Assembly: GCF_001425625.1 (NCBI RefSeq)
Contig: NZ_LMCP01000013.1
Location: forward strand, 34,630 to 98,629
DNA length: 64,000 nt
Direction: 5' to 3'
From: Mesorhizobium sp. Root102
GTDB lineage: Bacteria > Pseudomonadota > Alphaproteobacteria > Rhizobiales > Rhizobiaceae
Part shown: piece by piece, positions 26,891 to 35,564 of the stretch
Layout: each line of letters starts with the position of its first letter
Numbering within the stretch: position 1 is the stretch's first letter
Program-made: the position numbers and the translations under genes
The notes under the pieces: generated by a model
What the model was told of the DNA's origin: nothing
Database searches by the model: none
What the model saw: the letters and a program-made list of their open reading frames with translations, nothing else

Positions 26891-27481
26891 CTATCGCTGC
26901 ATTTTGTGCCGCAGCATCGTCTTTACGTCAGGCCATTCGGAATCGATGATACTGAACCGGACTGAATTGCGCTTCCGTCCGTCCGGCATGATCCGCTCGT
27001 TGCGAACGATCCCTTCCTGCTTGGCCCCAATTCGCAGAATGGCTGCCCTTGACGTGTCGTTCTGTTCGTCTGTCGTGAATTGCACCCGGACACATCCCAT
27101 GACCTCGAAGGCATGGGTCAGGAGAAGATACTTCGCCTCGGTATTGACCCCGGACCGCTGAACCGAGCTGCTTAGCCAGCTATGCCCGATCTCCAGCTTT
27201 CTATTCGCGTGATCGATCTTCCAAAAGCGCGTACTTCCGCAAATCAGCCCCGTGCTGCGCAGGACGACTGCATAAGGCATGACAGTGCCGACCTGTCGTC
27301 CGGCCAGGGCGCCTTCAATATATGCATCGATCGTGTCTGGCCCGGGGACCACCGTGGACTTCAGGTTCCACAGCACACCATCCGCCGCCGCGCTCAGAAG
27401 CCCCAAGGAATGGTCCTGCTGAAGCGGCGTGAGTTCAACGGTCTTGCCGACCAAGGCAGGCTGTATGGATTGGACGTCCAT
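26891..27481 (-). CDS. RimJ/RimL-type GNAT N-acetyltransferase
   Basis: 196 residues from the ATG at 27481. The sequence TVELTPLQQDH opens a RimL-like GNAT; IEIGHSWLS-type strand 4-5 appears as LEIGHSWLSSSVQRSGVNTEAKYLLLTHAFE, and RVQFTTDEQNDTSRAAILRIGAKQEG is the diagnostic alpha3-beta6 block. The family acetylates protein N-termini or small amines; substrate unknown. A longer upstream frame to 27823 is not supported by homology. Confidence 0.88.
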   Translation of the reverse strand: MDVQSIQPALVGKTVELTPLQQDHSLGLLSAAADGVLWNLKSTVVPGPDTIDAYIEGALAGRQVGTVMPYAVVLRSTGLICGSTRFWKIDHANRKLEIGHSWLSSSVQRSGVNTEAKYLLLTHAFEVMGCVRVQFTTDEQNDTSRAAILRIGAKQEGIVRNERIMPDGRKRNSVRFSIIDSEWPDVKTMLRHKMQR

Positions 27482-27552
27482 TAACCGGTGGCCCTCAACT
27501 TGCTCTTGCCGGTCTAATCTCATCGGCAGACAACCAAATGCCTGCCTGAAAT

Positions 27553-28512
27553 TCAGATAGCGGCCGAAGCCTCGCCGCTGATTTCGCTGTCCATCTGGCA
27601 CTGCGTCAGAGCCGCTTCCGCCATCACCCACTGTTTGAACAGCTGGACCTTGCGAGCGGCAAGGCTCTTTGGGGGGGAGACAAAATACCAACCAGCCGTG
27701 TTCGGATGGTGGACGGCGAATGGAGCCACCAGCCTTTCGGCTCGGATATCGCTGGCCATATAGGCACGGTTGGCCACCGCAAAACCCATCCCGGAATTGG
27801 CTGCCTCGTAGGACATCATGCACGAGTCGAAATAGATGCTTTTGGTCTCGCTGAGCACGAAGCTGGCGCCGGCGAAACCAAGCCAGGATTGCCAGTTCTG
27901 GGTGCAGGTATCGGAATGCAGCAGGGTGAAGTGCTTGAGGTCGTCCGGTGTCACCTTCGACAGCTGCCTATCGCCGAGGACTTCATGGAACAGCTTGCGG
28001 CTGCACACCGGCGTCAGGTCTTCCCGAAACAGCAGATCGGATTGCAGCCCGTGAAAGTGACCGTCGCCGTAGCGGATTTCAAGATCGAATTCGGAAGTCG
28101 TGAACTCATGCGTCGCGTAGGAGGTCGAAACGCGCATCTCGATGTCCGGGTATTGCCGCTGGAACAGCGGCAGACGCGGAAACAGCCAGCGTGCGGCAAA
28201 AGTCGGCAACACGGAAATCTTCAACACATGCTCCTGTGATTGCCCGGTCGCTTCCATGCTGGCGGCGACGATTCGCTCCAGCGCCTCGCGAACGCGCGAG
28301 ACATAGGTCTCGCCCTCCGGCGTCAGCGACACCGCATTGCCGCCGCGCTGGAAGATCTTGAAGCGCAGCTGATCCTCAAGGCTTTTCACGCGCTGGCTGA
28401 CCGCTGAAGCGGTGATAAACTGTTCTTCGCCGGCGCGCGTGAAATTCCCGTGCCTCGCAGCACTCTCCACGATTTTAAGCGAATTGAGGTTGACCTGACT
28501 GAGCAGACGCAC
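27553..28512 (-). CDS. LysR family transcriptional regulator (GcvA-like)
   Basis: 319 residues. N-terminal winged helix (LNSLKIVESAARHGNFTRAGEEQFITASAVSQRVKSLE, split by family pattern) and a C-terminal periplasmic-binding-like effector domain starting near residue 95. The HTH resembles GcvA/AmpR-type members. It is divergent from the oxygenase gene at 28622 across 109 bases containing AT-rich partial palindromes (TTAAGCTTGGCTTA), the usual place for a LysR site. It likely controls that gene and the exporter behind it. Confidence 0.9.
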   Translation of the reverse strand: MRLLSQVNLNSLKIVESAARHGNFTRAGEEQFITASAVSQRVKSLEDQLRFKIFQRGGNAVSLTPEGETYVSRVREALERIVAASMEATGQSQEHVLKISVLPTFAARWLFPRLPLFQRQYPDIEMRVSTSYATHEFTTSEFDLEIRYGDGHFHGLQSDLLFREDLTPVCSRKLFHEVLGDRQLSKVTPDDLKHFTLLHSDTCTQNWQSWLGFAGASFVLSETKSIYFDSCMMSYEAANSGMGFAVANRAYMASDIRAERLVAPFAVHHPNTAGWYFVSPPKSLAARKVQLFKQWVMAEAALTQCQMDSEISGEASAAI

Positions 28513-28621
28513 GGTTTCGACCTTAAGCTTGGCTTACACTAGCACCAGCATTCCTAATTTTACAGGGGTGGGTGAATTAATCGACTGTTCACCAAGTGTT
28601 GCCCCCTCCTGGAGAAGTAGA

Positions 28622-29455
28622 ATGAACGCCCATACAATTCCCGAACTGCGCTACGCGATGAGCCGTGAAGCCATCATCGGCCATGAGACGGCCTGGAAAG
28701 TGTCCAGTTTCGGCGTCGCGCAATATCTGCACGGCTATGACCCGGCACTGCTTGCCGCGATCGAGGTGGCTGCTCTGAAGCTCAAGGCCAGCCATGCCGT
28801 GCACAAGCACCTCGATCTGACCTTCATCACCGGGGCCGACCGTTTCATCCCCGAGATCAAGGAATTGCTGCATGACAAGCTGCGCCTGGAACGGCTGTCC
28901 GACATGATGGGCACCAAGCTGGAGCCCTATCCGCTGTCGATCGTCGGCTCGACGGTCACCTTCATGAACCCCAAGGACGGCGCCGTGGAATGGCATTGCG
29001 ATGGCGTTCCGGTCACCGAACTCATCCCGCTGTCGATCAGCAATCCGCTGGTCGGCGGCCACCTCGAAATCTATTGTGACGACTCCGAAACCGGCCGCGC
29101 CATCCTCGAATCCGGCCGCGAAATCCCGCGCAACCGTGTCATGCGCATCGATCACAAGATGAATTACGCGACGCTCGGGCAGTTCCTGGGGGTCTTGCAT
29201 CGCACCGCCCCGATCCGGTTCGGCGAGCGCGTCACGCTGGTGCTCAACCAGCGCTCGGTGGCCAAACCCTATGTCGACGATAACAGAATGTTCTATCTCG
29301 CCGCCGACAACGACCACGACCGTGAGTGGGTCAATGAGCTGGCCGAAGATGTCTGGACCAACCAGCTGCCGGCCTATCGCCGGTTCGAGGCAGAGCATCC
29401 GGTGCCGGCCCCCGTCGATGCGCCGGTTCCGGGCGGAGCCAGGGAATCATGGTAA
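28622..29455 (+). CDS. Putative Fe(II)/2-oxoglutarate-dependent oxygenase
   Basis: 277 residues. A WHCDGVPVTE block gives the HxD iron ligands (about H155/D157) and VLHRTAPIRFGERVTLVLNQRS supplies the distal histidine and the arginine that would bind 2-oxoglutarate, in a double-stranded beta-helix context (GGHLEIYCDD). This HxD...H...R arrangement is the classical facial triad. N-terminal residues 1-100 are helical and not diagnostic. Substrate unknown; the LysR regulator and the downstream DMT exporter suggest modification and export of a small metabolite (inference). The ATG follows GGAGAA. Confidence 0.65.
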   Translation: MNAHTIPELRYAMSREAIIGHETAWKVSSFGVAQYLHGYDPALLAAIEVAALKLKASHAVHKHLDLTFITGADRFIPEIKELLHDKLRLERLSDMMGTKLEPYPLSIVGSTVTFMNPKDGAVEWHCDGVPVTELIPLSISNPLVGGHLEIYCDDSETGRAILESGREIPRNRVMRIDHKMNYATLGQFLGVLHRTAPIRFGERVTLVLNQRSVAKPYVDDNRMFYLAADNDHDREWVNELAEDVWTNQLPAYRRFEAEHPVPAPVDAPVPGGARESW

Positions 29456-29459
29456 GGAA

Positions 29460-29504
29460 CCATGATCCCGAAAAGTGGGAACCGGTTTTCGGACAGGATC
29501 ATGG
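29460..29504. repeat. Intergenic mosaic palindrome, copy 3, overlapping a start codon
   Basis: CCATGATCC (29460-29468) pairs with GGATCATGG (29496-29504), enclosing CGAAAAGTGGGAACCGGTTTTCG. It fills the 45 bases between the oxygenase stop and the exporter, and the exporter ATG at 29501 lies in the right arm. Confidence 0.7.
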
Positions 29505-30427
29505 TCGAACAGCAAGATAGAGTCCCAGGCCGGTTGCTTCGGCATGGATCAGGCTCGATATCCGCGCTGGTCTTCGCTGCCGGCGCGGTAGCGCTGTGGT
29601 CAACCAATGCGCTAGTCGGCAAATCCTTGCTGGCCAGCCACCCGGTGTCGCAGGTGCAGTTTCTGCAATTTGCGGGCGCCGCACTCGTCTTCGCCGCGAT
29701 CCGGCTGATGAGCCGGGAAAGAGCCGCGCCGGTCACGGCCGGGGCGGCGCTCATCTCTCTCGCGGTCGGCTTCATCGGTCTGGTCGGCACCATGGTGCTG
29801 CAATACATAGCCTTCGCTTCGATGCCGGTGATCGAGGCCAATCTGATGGCCTACACCTGGCCGTTGATGGTCGCGGCGGCGGTCATCGCCTTGCAGAATC
29901 CGCGGCGCCCGGCGCTGCTGGGCCTTGCCGCGGTGGTGGGCTTCATTGGCGTTGCATTGGTGATTTCGGGAGGCCGCAACCAATCCTGGCTCCAGGGCGA
30001 TCTCGTCGGCTATCTCAGCGCATTCGGGTCAGCACTTTGCATGGCTTTCTATTCGATCATGGTGGGACGGGTTGCCACCTCGCCGGATCGTCTGTTGCTG
30101 CCATCGGCGCTGATCGGCGTCGCCTTGACGTTTCTGTGGTGCGTTCGCGACGGTTTCACCTGGCCCGTCGGCACGGACCTGGCGCTTGGCCTCTATCTGG
30201 GCGCCGGCCCGATGGGGTTGGGCTACTATTTCTGGTCACGCGCCTTGAAGCTCGAAGGCAGCGGCAAGGTCGCGGTCGTCGCCTATCTCACGCCGATCGC
30301 TTCGACCCTGCTTTTGACCCTGTCCGGTGAACGGCTGACGATGACGGCCATTGTCGGCGCCGTCCTCGTCATCGGCAGTTGCGTCGCGGTCGGTGTGGAA
30401 CGTTCGGAGGCCGAAAACCATGTTTGA
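29501..30427 (+). CDS. EamA/DMT family transporter
   Basis: 308 residues, ten predicted membrane helices in two EamA repeats (first begins ALVFAAGAVALWSTNALVGKSLL, second around DLVGYLSAFGSALCMAFYSIM). Ends AVGVERSEAENHV. An in-frame ATG at 29462 lies in the palindrome's left arm and would add 13 residues made by repeat sequence; 29501 is preferred although it also lies in the palindrome. Probable metabolite exporter linked to the oxygenase upstream. It overlaps the small gene at 30420 by eight bases. Confidence 0.87.
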   Translation: MVEQQDRVPGRLLRHGSGSISALVFAAGAVALWSTNALVGKSLLASHPVSQVQFLQFAGAALVFAAIRLMSRERAAPVTAGAALISLAVGFIGLVGTMVLQYIAFASMPVIEANLMAYTWPLMVAAAVIALQNPRRPALLGLAAVVGFIGVALVISGGRNQSWLQGDLVGYLSAFGSALCMAFYSIMVGRVATSPDRLLLPSALIGVALTFLWCVRDGFTWPVGTDLALGLYLGAGPMGLGYYFWSRALKLEGSGKVAVVAYLTPIASTLLLTLSGERLTMTAIVGAVLVIGSCVAVGVERSEAENHV

Positions 30428-30623
30428 CGAAAATGAAACTCTGGCCATTCAGGAAGCGCATTGGCTGATCAAGGAATTTGGCGCCGAGGCGCCGCTTTAT
30501 GCCGCGATGAAGGCCGAAAAGGCGATAGAGCAAAAGGATTTCGGGCGCTGTGCCCGCTGGAAGCGTATTCTGGAGATATTGGCCGACAGTCCTGCTGCGA
30601 AGTCTGCTAGTTCCAAGTATTAG
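30420..30623 (+). CDS. Small conserved-looking hypothetical protein
   Basis: 67 residues, no signal peptide or membrane segment, mostly helical and charged (ETLAIQEAHWLIKEFGAEAPLYAAMKAEKAIEQKD, shown as two helices). It starts inside the end of the DMT gene with an eight-base overlap, so it is probably co-translated. No family recognised. The WKRILEIL segment suggests an amphipathic C-terminal helix. Confidence 0.6.
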   Translation: MFDENETLAIQEAHWLIKEFGAEAPLYAAMKAEKAIEQKDFGRCARWKRILEILADSPAAKSASSKY

Positions 30624-30752
30624 ATTTTCTAATTTGCATAGCGCCGATTTCGCATGAAAGCTACTTTTGCCGATTCTTGATTCCTTTTTGAGACTTGGCG
30701 GTCCGTTGGGGGACGCGGTTAAAGAGATACATCGACACAAGTCTTCGCTGGG

Positions 30753-31235
30753 GTGGATGATTTTGTCGCAAATAAGGTGAAAGAATTGTCAAATATCGAT
30801 GATAAGACCGTTATCGAGCTGACGGCCGATATTGTCTCGGCCTATGTAGGCAACAATCCTCTTCCGGCTTCCGGTCTGCCCGAGTTGATTGCCAGCGTCA
30901 GTGCTTCGGTCCGCAAGCTCGCTGGTGCAGCTGTCGCTGAAACCCCAAACCTGGTTCCGGCAGTCAATCCGAAGAAGTCGGTGTTTCCCGACTACATCGT
31001 CTGCCTTGAGGACGGAAAGAAGTTCAAGTCGCTCAAGCGGCATCTGCGGACCGACTACGGCCTTAGCCCGGACGACTATCGGGCCAAATGGGGCTTGCCG
31101 CCGGACTATCCGATGGTTGCGCCAAACTACTCGGCGACACGATCGGCGCTGGCAAAGTCGACAGGACTTGGCCGCAAGCCGGTAGCAGCGCCGGCCACTG
31201 TAGCCAAGGCGACGAAGCGCAAGGCGACTGCCTGA
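30753..31235 (+). CDS. MucR/Ros family transcriptional regulator
   Basis: 160 residues starting at GTG (a second GTG at 30777 is possible). VIELTADIVSAYVGNNPLPASGLPELI is the MucR N-terminal oligomerisation region. The DNA-binding part has C84, D87, H97 and then D101 where zinc-dependent Ros proteins have histidine, followed by GLSPDDYRAKWGLPPDYPMVAPNY and SATRSALAKSTGLGR. These regulators repress exopolysaccharide, motility and symbiosis or virulence genes at AT-rich sites and often repress themselves; the 129-base upstream region is AT-rich at 30624-30690. Confidence 0.92.
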   Translation: MDDFVANKVKELSNIDDKTVIELTADIVSAYVGNNPLPASGLPELIASVSASVRKLAGAAVAETPNLVPAVNPKKSVFPDYIVCLEDGKKFKSLKRHLRTDYGLSPDDYRAKWGLPPDYPMVAPNYSATRSALAKSTGLGRKPVAAPATVAKATKRKATA

Positions 31236-31279
31236 GCGCTGCCTGGCCGATAGGCGAGAGCCACTGACCGACTGCTTTG

Positions 31280-31303
31280 ACGGCGCCCTCGCGGGCGTCG
31301 TTT
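31280..31303 (+). terminator. Hairpin between mucR and the ABC-F gene
   Basis: ACGGCGCCC (31280-31288) pairs with GGGCGTCGT (31293-31301) with one G-T wobble and a TCGC loop, then TT. Plausible but short terminator for mucR. Confidence 0.45.
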
Positions 31304-31373
31304 CGAGGCCTTGTGCGGCCAACTGGCCCACAAGGTCTTGCGAAGCGTCGATGTCCGGTGCAAAAGCGCGGCC

Positions 31374-33251
31374 ATGCTGATCATCAACGACCTATCGCTC
31401 CGCATGGCCGGACGTTTGCTTCTCGACCATGCCTCGCTGACCTTGCCGGCCGGCACCAAGGCCGGCCTTGTCGGCCGCAACGGCACCGGCAAGACGACGC
31501 TGTTCAAGGCCATCACCGGTGATTTTCCATCCGAGACAGGCTCGATCAGCCTGCCGAAGAGCACCCGCATCGGCCAGGTGGCGCAGGAAGCGCCAGGCAC
31601 CGAGGACCCACTGATCGAGATCGTGCTCAAGGCCGATCTCGAACGCACGGCGCTGCTCGAAGAAGAAAAGACGGCGACCGATCCGCACCGCATCGCCGAT
31701 ATCCACATGCGGCTGGCCGACATTGACGCGCACTCAGCCGAGTCCCGCGCCGCCACCATTCTCGCCGGCCTCGGCTTCGATGACGCTGCGCAGAGGCGTC
31801 CGGCCTCGTCCTTCTCCGGCGGCTGGCGCATGCGCGTGGCACTCGCCGCGGTGCTGTTTGCCGAGCCCGACCTTCTGCTGCTCGACGAGCCGACCAACTA
31901 TCTCGACCTCGAAGGCACGCTGTGGCTGGAAAACTATGTGTCGAAATACCCGCACACAGTGCTTTTGATCTCGCACGATCGCGACCTGCTCAACCGCGCC
32001 GTCAACTCGATCGTGCATCTCGACCAGAAGAAGCTGACCTTCTGGCGCGGCGGCTACGACCAGTTCGAGCGCCAGTACACCGAGCAGAAGGAATTGCAGG
32101 AGAAGGGCCGGGTCAAGCAGGAAGCCGCCCGCAAGCACATGGAATCCTTCGTCGAACGCTTCCGCGCCAAGGCCTCCAAGGCGAGACAGGCACAGTCGCG
32201 CATCAAGGCGCTGGAAAAGATGAAGCCGATCGCGGCCATCGTGAACGATTCGGTGCGGCCGTTTTCGTTCCCTGAACCGGTGAAGACGGTGGCATCGCCG
32301 ATCGTGGCTCTGAACAACGTGAATGTCGGCTACACAGAGGGGCAGCCGATCCTCAAGAAGATGACGTTGCGCATCGACGCCGACGACCGCATCGCGCTGC
32401 TCGGCGCCAACGGCAACGGCAAGTCGACCTTCGCCAAATTGCTGTCCGGCCGGCTCAAGCAGGAGAGTGGCACCATGACGGTGGCGCCCGGGCTGAAAGT
32501 GGCGATCTTCGCCCAGCATCAGCTCGATGATCTCCGGCCTGAGGAGAACGCCTACGAGCATGTCCGCCGGCTGATGCCGGAGGCGCCGGAATCGAAGGTG
32601 CGCGGCCGCGTCGCCCAGTTCGGCCTCACGACCGAGAAGATGAACACCGCCGCCAAGGATCTGTCGGGCGGCGAGAAGGCGCGGCTGTTGATGGGCCTGT
32701 CGGCCTTCGAGGGTCCGAACCTGTTCATCCTCGACGAACCGACCAACCATCTCGACATCGACAGCCGCGAATCGCTGATCCACGCGCTGAACGAATTTCC
32801 CGGCGCGGTGATCCTGATCTCGCATGATCGTCATCTGCTCGAGGCGACCGCCGACCGGCTGTGGCTGGTCAAGGACGGCGCGGTCAACCCGTATGATGGC
32901 GACCTTGAAGACTACAAGACGCTGGTCACCGGCGTGTCCGGCGACCGCCGTGGCAAGCGCGAGGCCGACAAGGCGTCAAAGGCCGATCGACGCCGTGATG
33001 CGGCGGCGCGCCGCGCCGCCTTCGAGCCGCTGGCCAAGGAGATCCGCGCCACCGAAGCGCTGATGGACCGCATCCGCAAGCGTATCGACGGCATCGAGGA
33101 CGAACTGTCCAATCCGGCGGTCTACGAAAAGGATCCCTCGACGGCGACACGGCTGGCCAAGGAGCGCTCGCAACTGGCCCAGACGCTGGCCGGCCACGAG
33201 GAGAAGTGGCTGACCATGTCGGCGGAGTATGAGGAAGGCACGGCGGAGTAG
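31374..33251 (+). CDS. ABC-F family ATP-binding cassette protein
   Basis: 625 residues, two ATPase domains in one chain and no membrane segment. NBD1: Walker A GRNGTGKT, signature SFSGGWRMR, Walker B LLLLDEPTNYLD. NBD2: GANGNGKS, signature DLSGGEKAR, LFILDEPTNHLD. Between them lies the charged ABC-F linker with the arginine/lysine-rich VKQEAARKHMESFVERFR helix, and a coiled-coil C-terminal extension (about 530-625). ABC-F proteins bind the ribosome E site or exit region to relieve stalling; this one resembles Uup/YheS types. ATG at 31374 chosen over a longer frame. Confidence 0.93.
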   Translation: MLIINDLSLRMAGRLLLDHASLTLPAGTKAGLVGRNGTGKTTLFKAITGDFPSETGSISLPKSTRIGQVAQEAPGTEDPLIEIVLKADLERTALLEEEKTATDPHRIADIHMRLADIDAHSAESRAATILAGLGFDDAAQRRPASSFSGGWRMRVALAAVLFAEPDLLLLDEPTNYLDLEGTLWLENYVSKYPHTVLLISHDRDLLNRAVNSIVHLDQKKLTFWRGGYDQFERQYTEQKELQEKGRVKQEAARKHMESFVERFRAKASKARQAQSRIKALEKMKPIAAIVNDSVRPFSFPEPVKTVASPIVALNNVNVGYTEGQPILKKMTLRIDADDRIALLGANGNGKSTFAKLLSGRLKQESGTMTVAPGLKVAIFAQHQLDDLRPEENAYEHVRRLMPEAPESKVRGRVAQFGLTTEKMNTAAKDLSGGEKARLLMGLSAFEGPNLFILDEPTNHLDIDSRESLIHALNEFPGAVILISHDRHLLEATADRLWLVKDGAVNPYDGDLEDYKTLVTGVSGDRRGKREADKASKADRRRDAAARRAAFEPLAKEIRATEALMDRIRKRIDGIEDELSNPAVYEKDPSTATRLAKERSQLAQTLAGHEEKWLTMSAEYEEGTAE

Positions 33252-33260
33252 GGGAGCGTT

Positions 33261-33291
33261 CTTCCCTTCTCCCACAGGGGGAGAAGGGAAG
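33261..33291. repeat. Short palindromic repeat downstream of ABC-F gene
   Basis: CTTCCCTTCTCCC pairs with GGGAGAAGGGAAG around ACAGG. It is the CTTCTCCC...GGGAGAAG element commonly scattered in rhizobial genomes (from memory) and could also end transcription of the ABC-F gene. Confidence 0.6.
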
Positions 33292-33341
33292 GCGCTATCT
33301 GGCCCTACACGCCGCCATCCCAAATGACTAGTCTGCTCCCC

Positions 33342-35462
33342 ATGAACCAGCACGCCAAGCTCCGCATCGGCCATTCGGCCTGTCCGCATGATTGTCCGTC
33401 GACCTGCGCGCTTGAGGTCGAGCTGCTTGACGGCAACCGCATCGGCCGCGTCCATGGCGCCAAGTCCAACAGCTATACGGCCGGCGTCGTGTGCGCCAAG
33501 GTCGCGCGCTATGCCGACCGCGTCCACCATCCCGACCGCTTGCTGAAGCCGTTGATCCGCGCTGGTGCCAAGGGCGAGGGCGTCTGGAAGGAAGCGAGCT
33601 GGGAGGCAGCACTCGACCTCGTCGCCGAAAAGTTCATCGCGGCCGAGGCGAAATACGGCTCGGAGACGGTCTGGCCCTACTACTATGCCGGCACGATGGG
33701 GCTGGTGCAGCGCGACGGCATCGACCGGCTGCGCCACGCCAAGAAATATTCCGGCTTCTTCGGCTCGATCTGCACCAATCTCGCCTGGACCGGCTGGATG
33801 ATGGGGGCAGGCGCGCTACGCGGGCCGGATCCACGTGAGATGGCTAAATCCGACTGCGTGGTGATCTGGGGCACCAATGCCGTGGTCACCCAGGTCAACG
33901 TCATGACCCACGCCATCAAGGCGCGCAAGGAGCGCGGCGCGAAGATCGTCGTCATCGACGTCTATGAAAACGCGACGATGAAGCAGGCCGATCTCGGCCT
34001 GGTGCTGAGACCAGGCACCGACGGCGCACTGGCCTGCGCGGTCATGCATGTGCTGTTCAGGGAAGGCATGGCCGACCGGGCCTATCTCGAAAAATACACC
34101 GACGACCCGAAGGGGCTGGAAGAGCATCTGAGGACGCGCACGCCGGAGTGGGCGGCTGATATCACTGGCTTGATGGTCGCCGAGATCGAGGCCTTCGCCA
34201 GGCTCGCCGGCACGACCAAGAAAACCTATTTTCGGCTCGGCTATGGCTTCGCGCGCCAGCGCAATGGCGCCGTCAACATGCATGCTGCGTCGTGCATCGC
34301 GGCTGTCACCGGCAGCTGGCAATATGAGGGCGGCGGCGCCTTCCATTCCAATTCCGGTATCTTCAAGCTCAACCAGGATGTGCTGGAAGGCACCAAGATG
34401 CGCGATCCCTCGATCCGCTATCTCGACCATTCGCGCATCGGGCCGGTGCTGACAGGTGCCAGCGACGCGCTTTATGGCGGCCCGCCGGTGACGGCGATGC
34501 TGATCCAGAACACCAACCCGGTGAATGTCGCGCCGGAGCAGCGACTGGTGACGCAGGGCTTCCTGCGCGACGACCTGTTTACCTGCGTGCATGAGCAGTT
34601 CATGACCGACACGGCCAAGCTCGCCGATGTCGTGCTGCCGGCGACGATGTTCCTGGAGCATGACGACGTCTACAAGGGCGGCGGCAACCAGCACATCACG
34701 CTCGGTCCCAAGCTGATCGAGCCGCCGGAAGGGCCGCGCACCAACCATTTCGTCATCGAGCAATTGGCTGAGCGCCTCGGCGTCGCCGATCGCCCTGGCT
34801 TCGGCCTGACCGAACAGCAGCATATCGACATCATCCTGGGCAAGCGCGGGCTGGGCAGCTTTGACAGCTTGAAGGAAGACAAGTGGGTCGACCTGCAGCC
34901 GGATTTCGAAACCGCGCATTTCATCAGGGGATTTGGCCATGCGGATGGAAAATTCCGTTTCCGCGCCGACTGGACCGGGCAGGCGGCGCCCAATCGGCCG
35001 CCGAAAAGCATGGGTCTGTTCGGCCCGGTGGATCAGCTCCCGGAATTTCCCGACCATGTCGATCTGATCGAGGTCGCCGATGAGGCGCACCCGTTCCGGC
35101 TGACGACGTCGCCGGCGCGCAATTTTCTCAATTCAACCTTTGCCGAGACACCGGTGTCGAAGGCCAGGGAAGGTCGCCCGGAACTGCTTTTGCATCCCGA
35201 CGATGCCGCAGCACTTGGGCTGGCCGACGGCGATCGTGTCGAGGTCGGCAATGCGCGCGGCGAAGTCGTGCTGCATGCAAAGCTGTTCGACGGCATCAAG
35301 CGCGGCGTCGTCATCGCCGAAGGCATCTGGCCAAACAGCGCGCACGAGCGCGGTGAAGGTATCAACGTTTTGACTGGCGCCGACGCGCCGGCGCCCTATG
35401 GCGGTGCTGCCTTCCACGACAACAAGGTGTGGTTGCGCAAGACGAGGTTGCTGGCGGCATAG
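33342..35462 (+). CDS. Molybdopterin-dependent oxidoreductase (DMSO reductase superfamily, FdhF/NarB-like)
   Basis: 706 residues from the ATG at 33342 (another in-frame ATG at 33324). N-terminal cysteines in the pattern Cx3Cx3C then C about 27 residues on (ACPHDCPSTC ... GVVCAK) bind a 4Fe-4S cluster. Molybdopterin-binding regions include YYAGTMGLVQRDGIDRL, the region around FGSICTNLAW near the metal, and WGTNAVVTQ. The C-terminal domain (from about 590) with NAR-GEVVLHAKL is the dinucleotide-binding barrel. It lacks a Tat signal, so is cytoplasmic. Substrate uncertain; formate dehydrogenase- or nitrate-reductase-like. MoaD/MoaE make its cofactor. Confidence 0.88.
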   Translation: MNQHAKLRIGHSACPHDCPSTCALEVELLDGNRIGRVHGAKSNSYTAGVVCAKVARYADRVHHPDRLLKPLIRAGAKGEGVWKEASWEAALDLVAEKFIAAEAKYGSETVWPYYYAGTMGLVQRDGIDRLRHAKKYSGFFGSICTNLAWTGWMMGAGALRGPDPREMAKSDCVVIWGTNAVVTQVNVMTHAIKARKERGAKIVVIDVYENATMKQADLGLVLRPGTDGALACAVMHVLFREGMADRAYLEKYTDDPKGLEEHLRTRTPEWAADITGLMVAEIEAFARLAGTTKKTYFRLGYGFARQRNGAVNMHAASCIAAVTGSWQYEGGGAFHSNSGIFKLNQDVLEGTKMRDPSIRYLDHSRIGPVLTGASDALYGGPPVTAMLIQNTNPVNVAPEQRLVTQGFLRDDLFTCVHEQFMTDTAKLADVVLPATMFLEHDDVYKGGGNQHITLGPKLIEPPEGPRTNHFVIEQLAERLGVADRPGFGLTEQQHIDIILGKRGLGSFDSLKEDKWVDLQPDFETAHFIRGFGHADGKFRFRADWTGQAAPNRPPKSMGLFGPVDQLPEFPDHVDLIEVADEAHPFRLTTSPARNFLNSTFAETPVSKAREGRPELLLHPDDAAALGLADGDRVEVGNARGEVVLHAKLFDGIKRGVVIAEGIWPNSAHERGEGINVLTGADAPAPYGGAAFHDNKVWLRKTRLLAA

Positions 35463-35564
35463 CCGGCCGGGGATCTCCTAATCGTGCATCTGGTGATGCA
35501 GCAACAACAGCAAAAATATTGCGCGCCACGCATAGATTTCAGTGGCGAATATGTATCGCGAAAG

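Noticed and set aside
31734..32834. 366-codon minus-strand frame over the ABC-F gene
   Set aside because: Covers the conserved ABC-F motifs on the other strand; a high-GC shadow.
33816..35090. 424-codon minus-strand frame over the molybdopterin enzyme
   Set aside because: Opposes a complete recognised enzyme and shows no domain.
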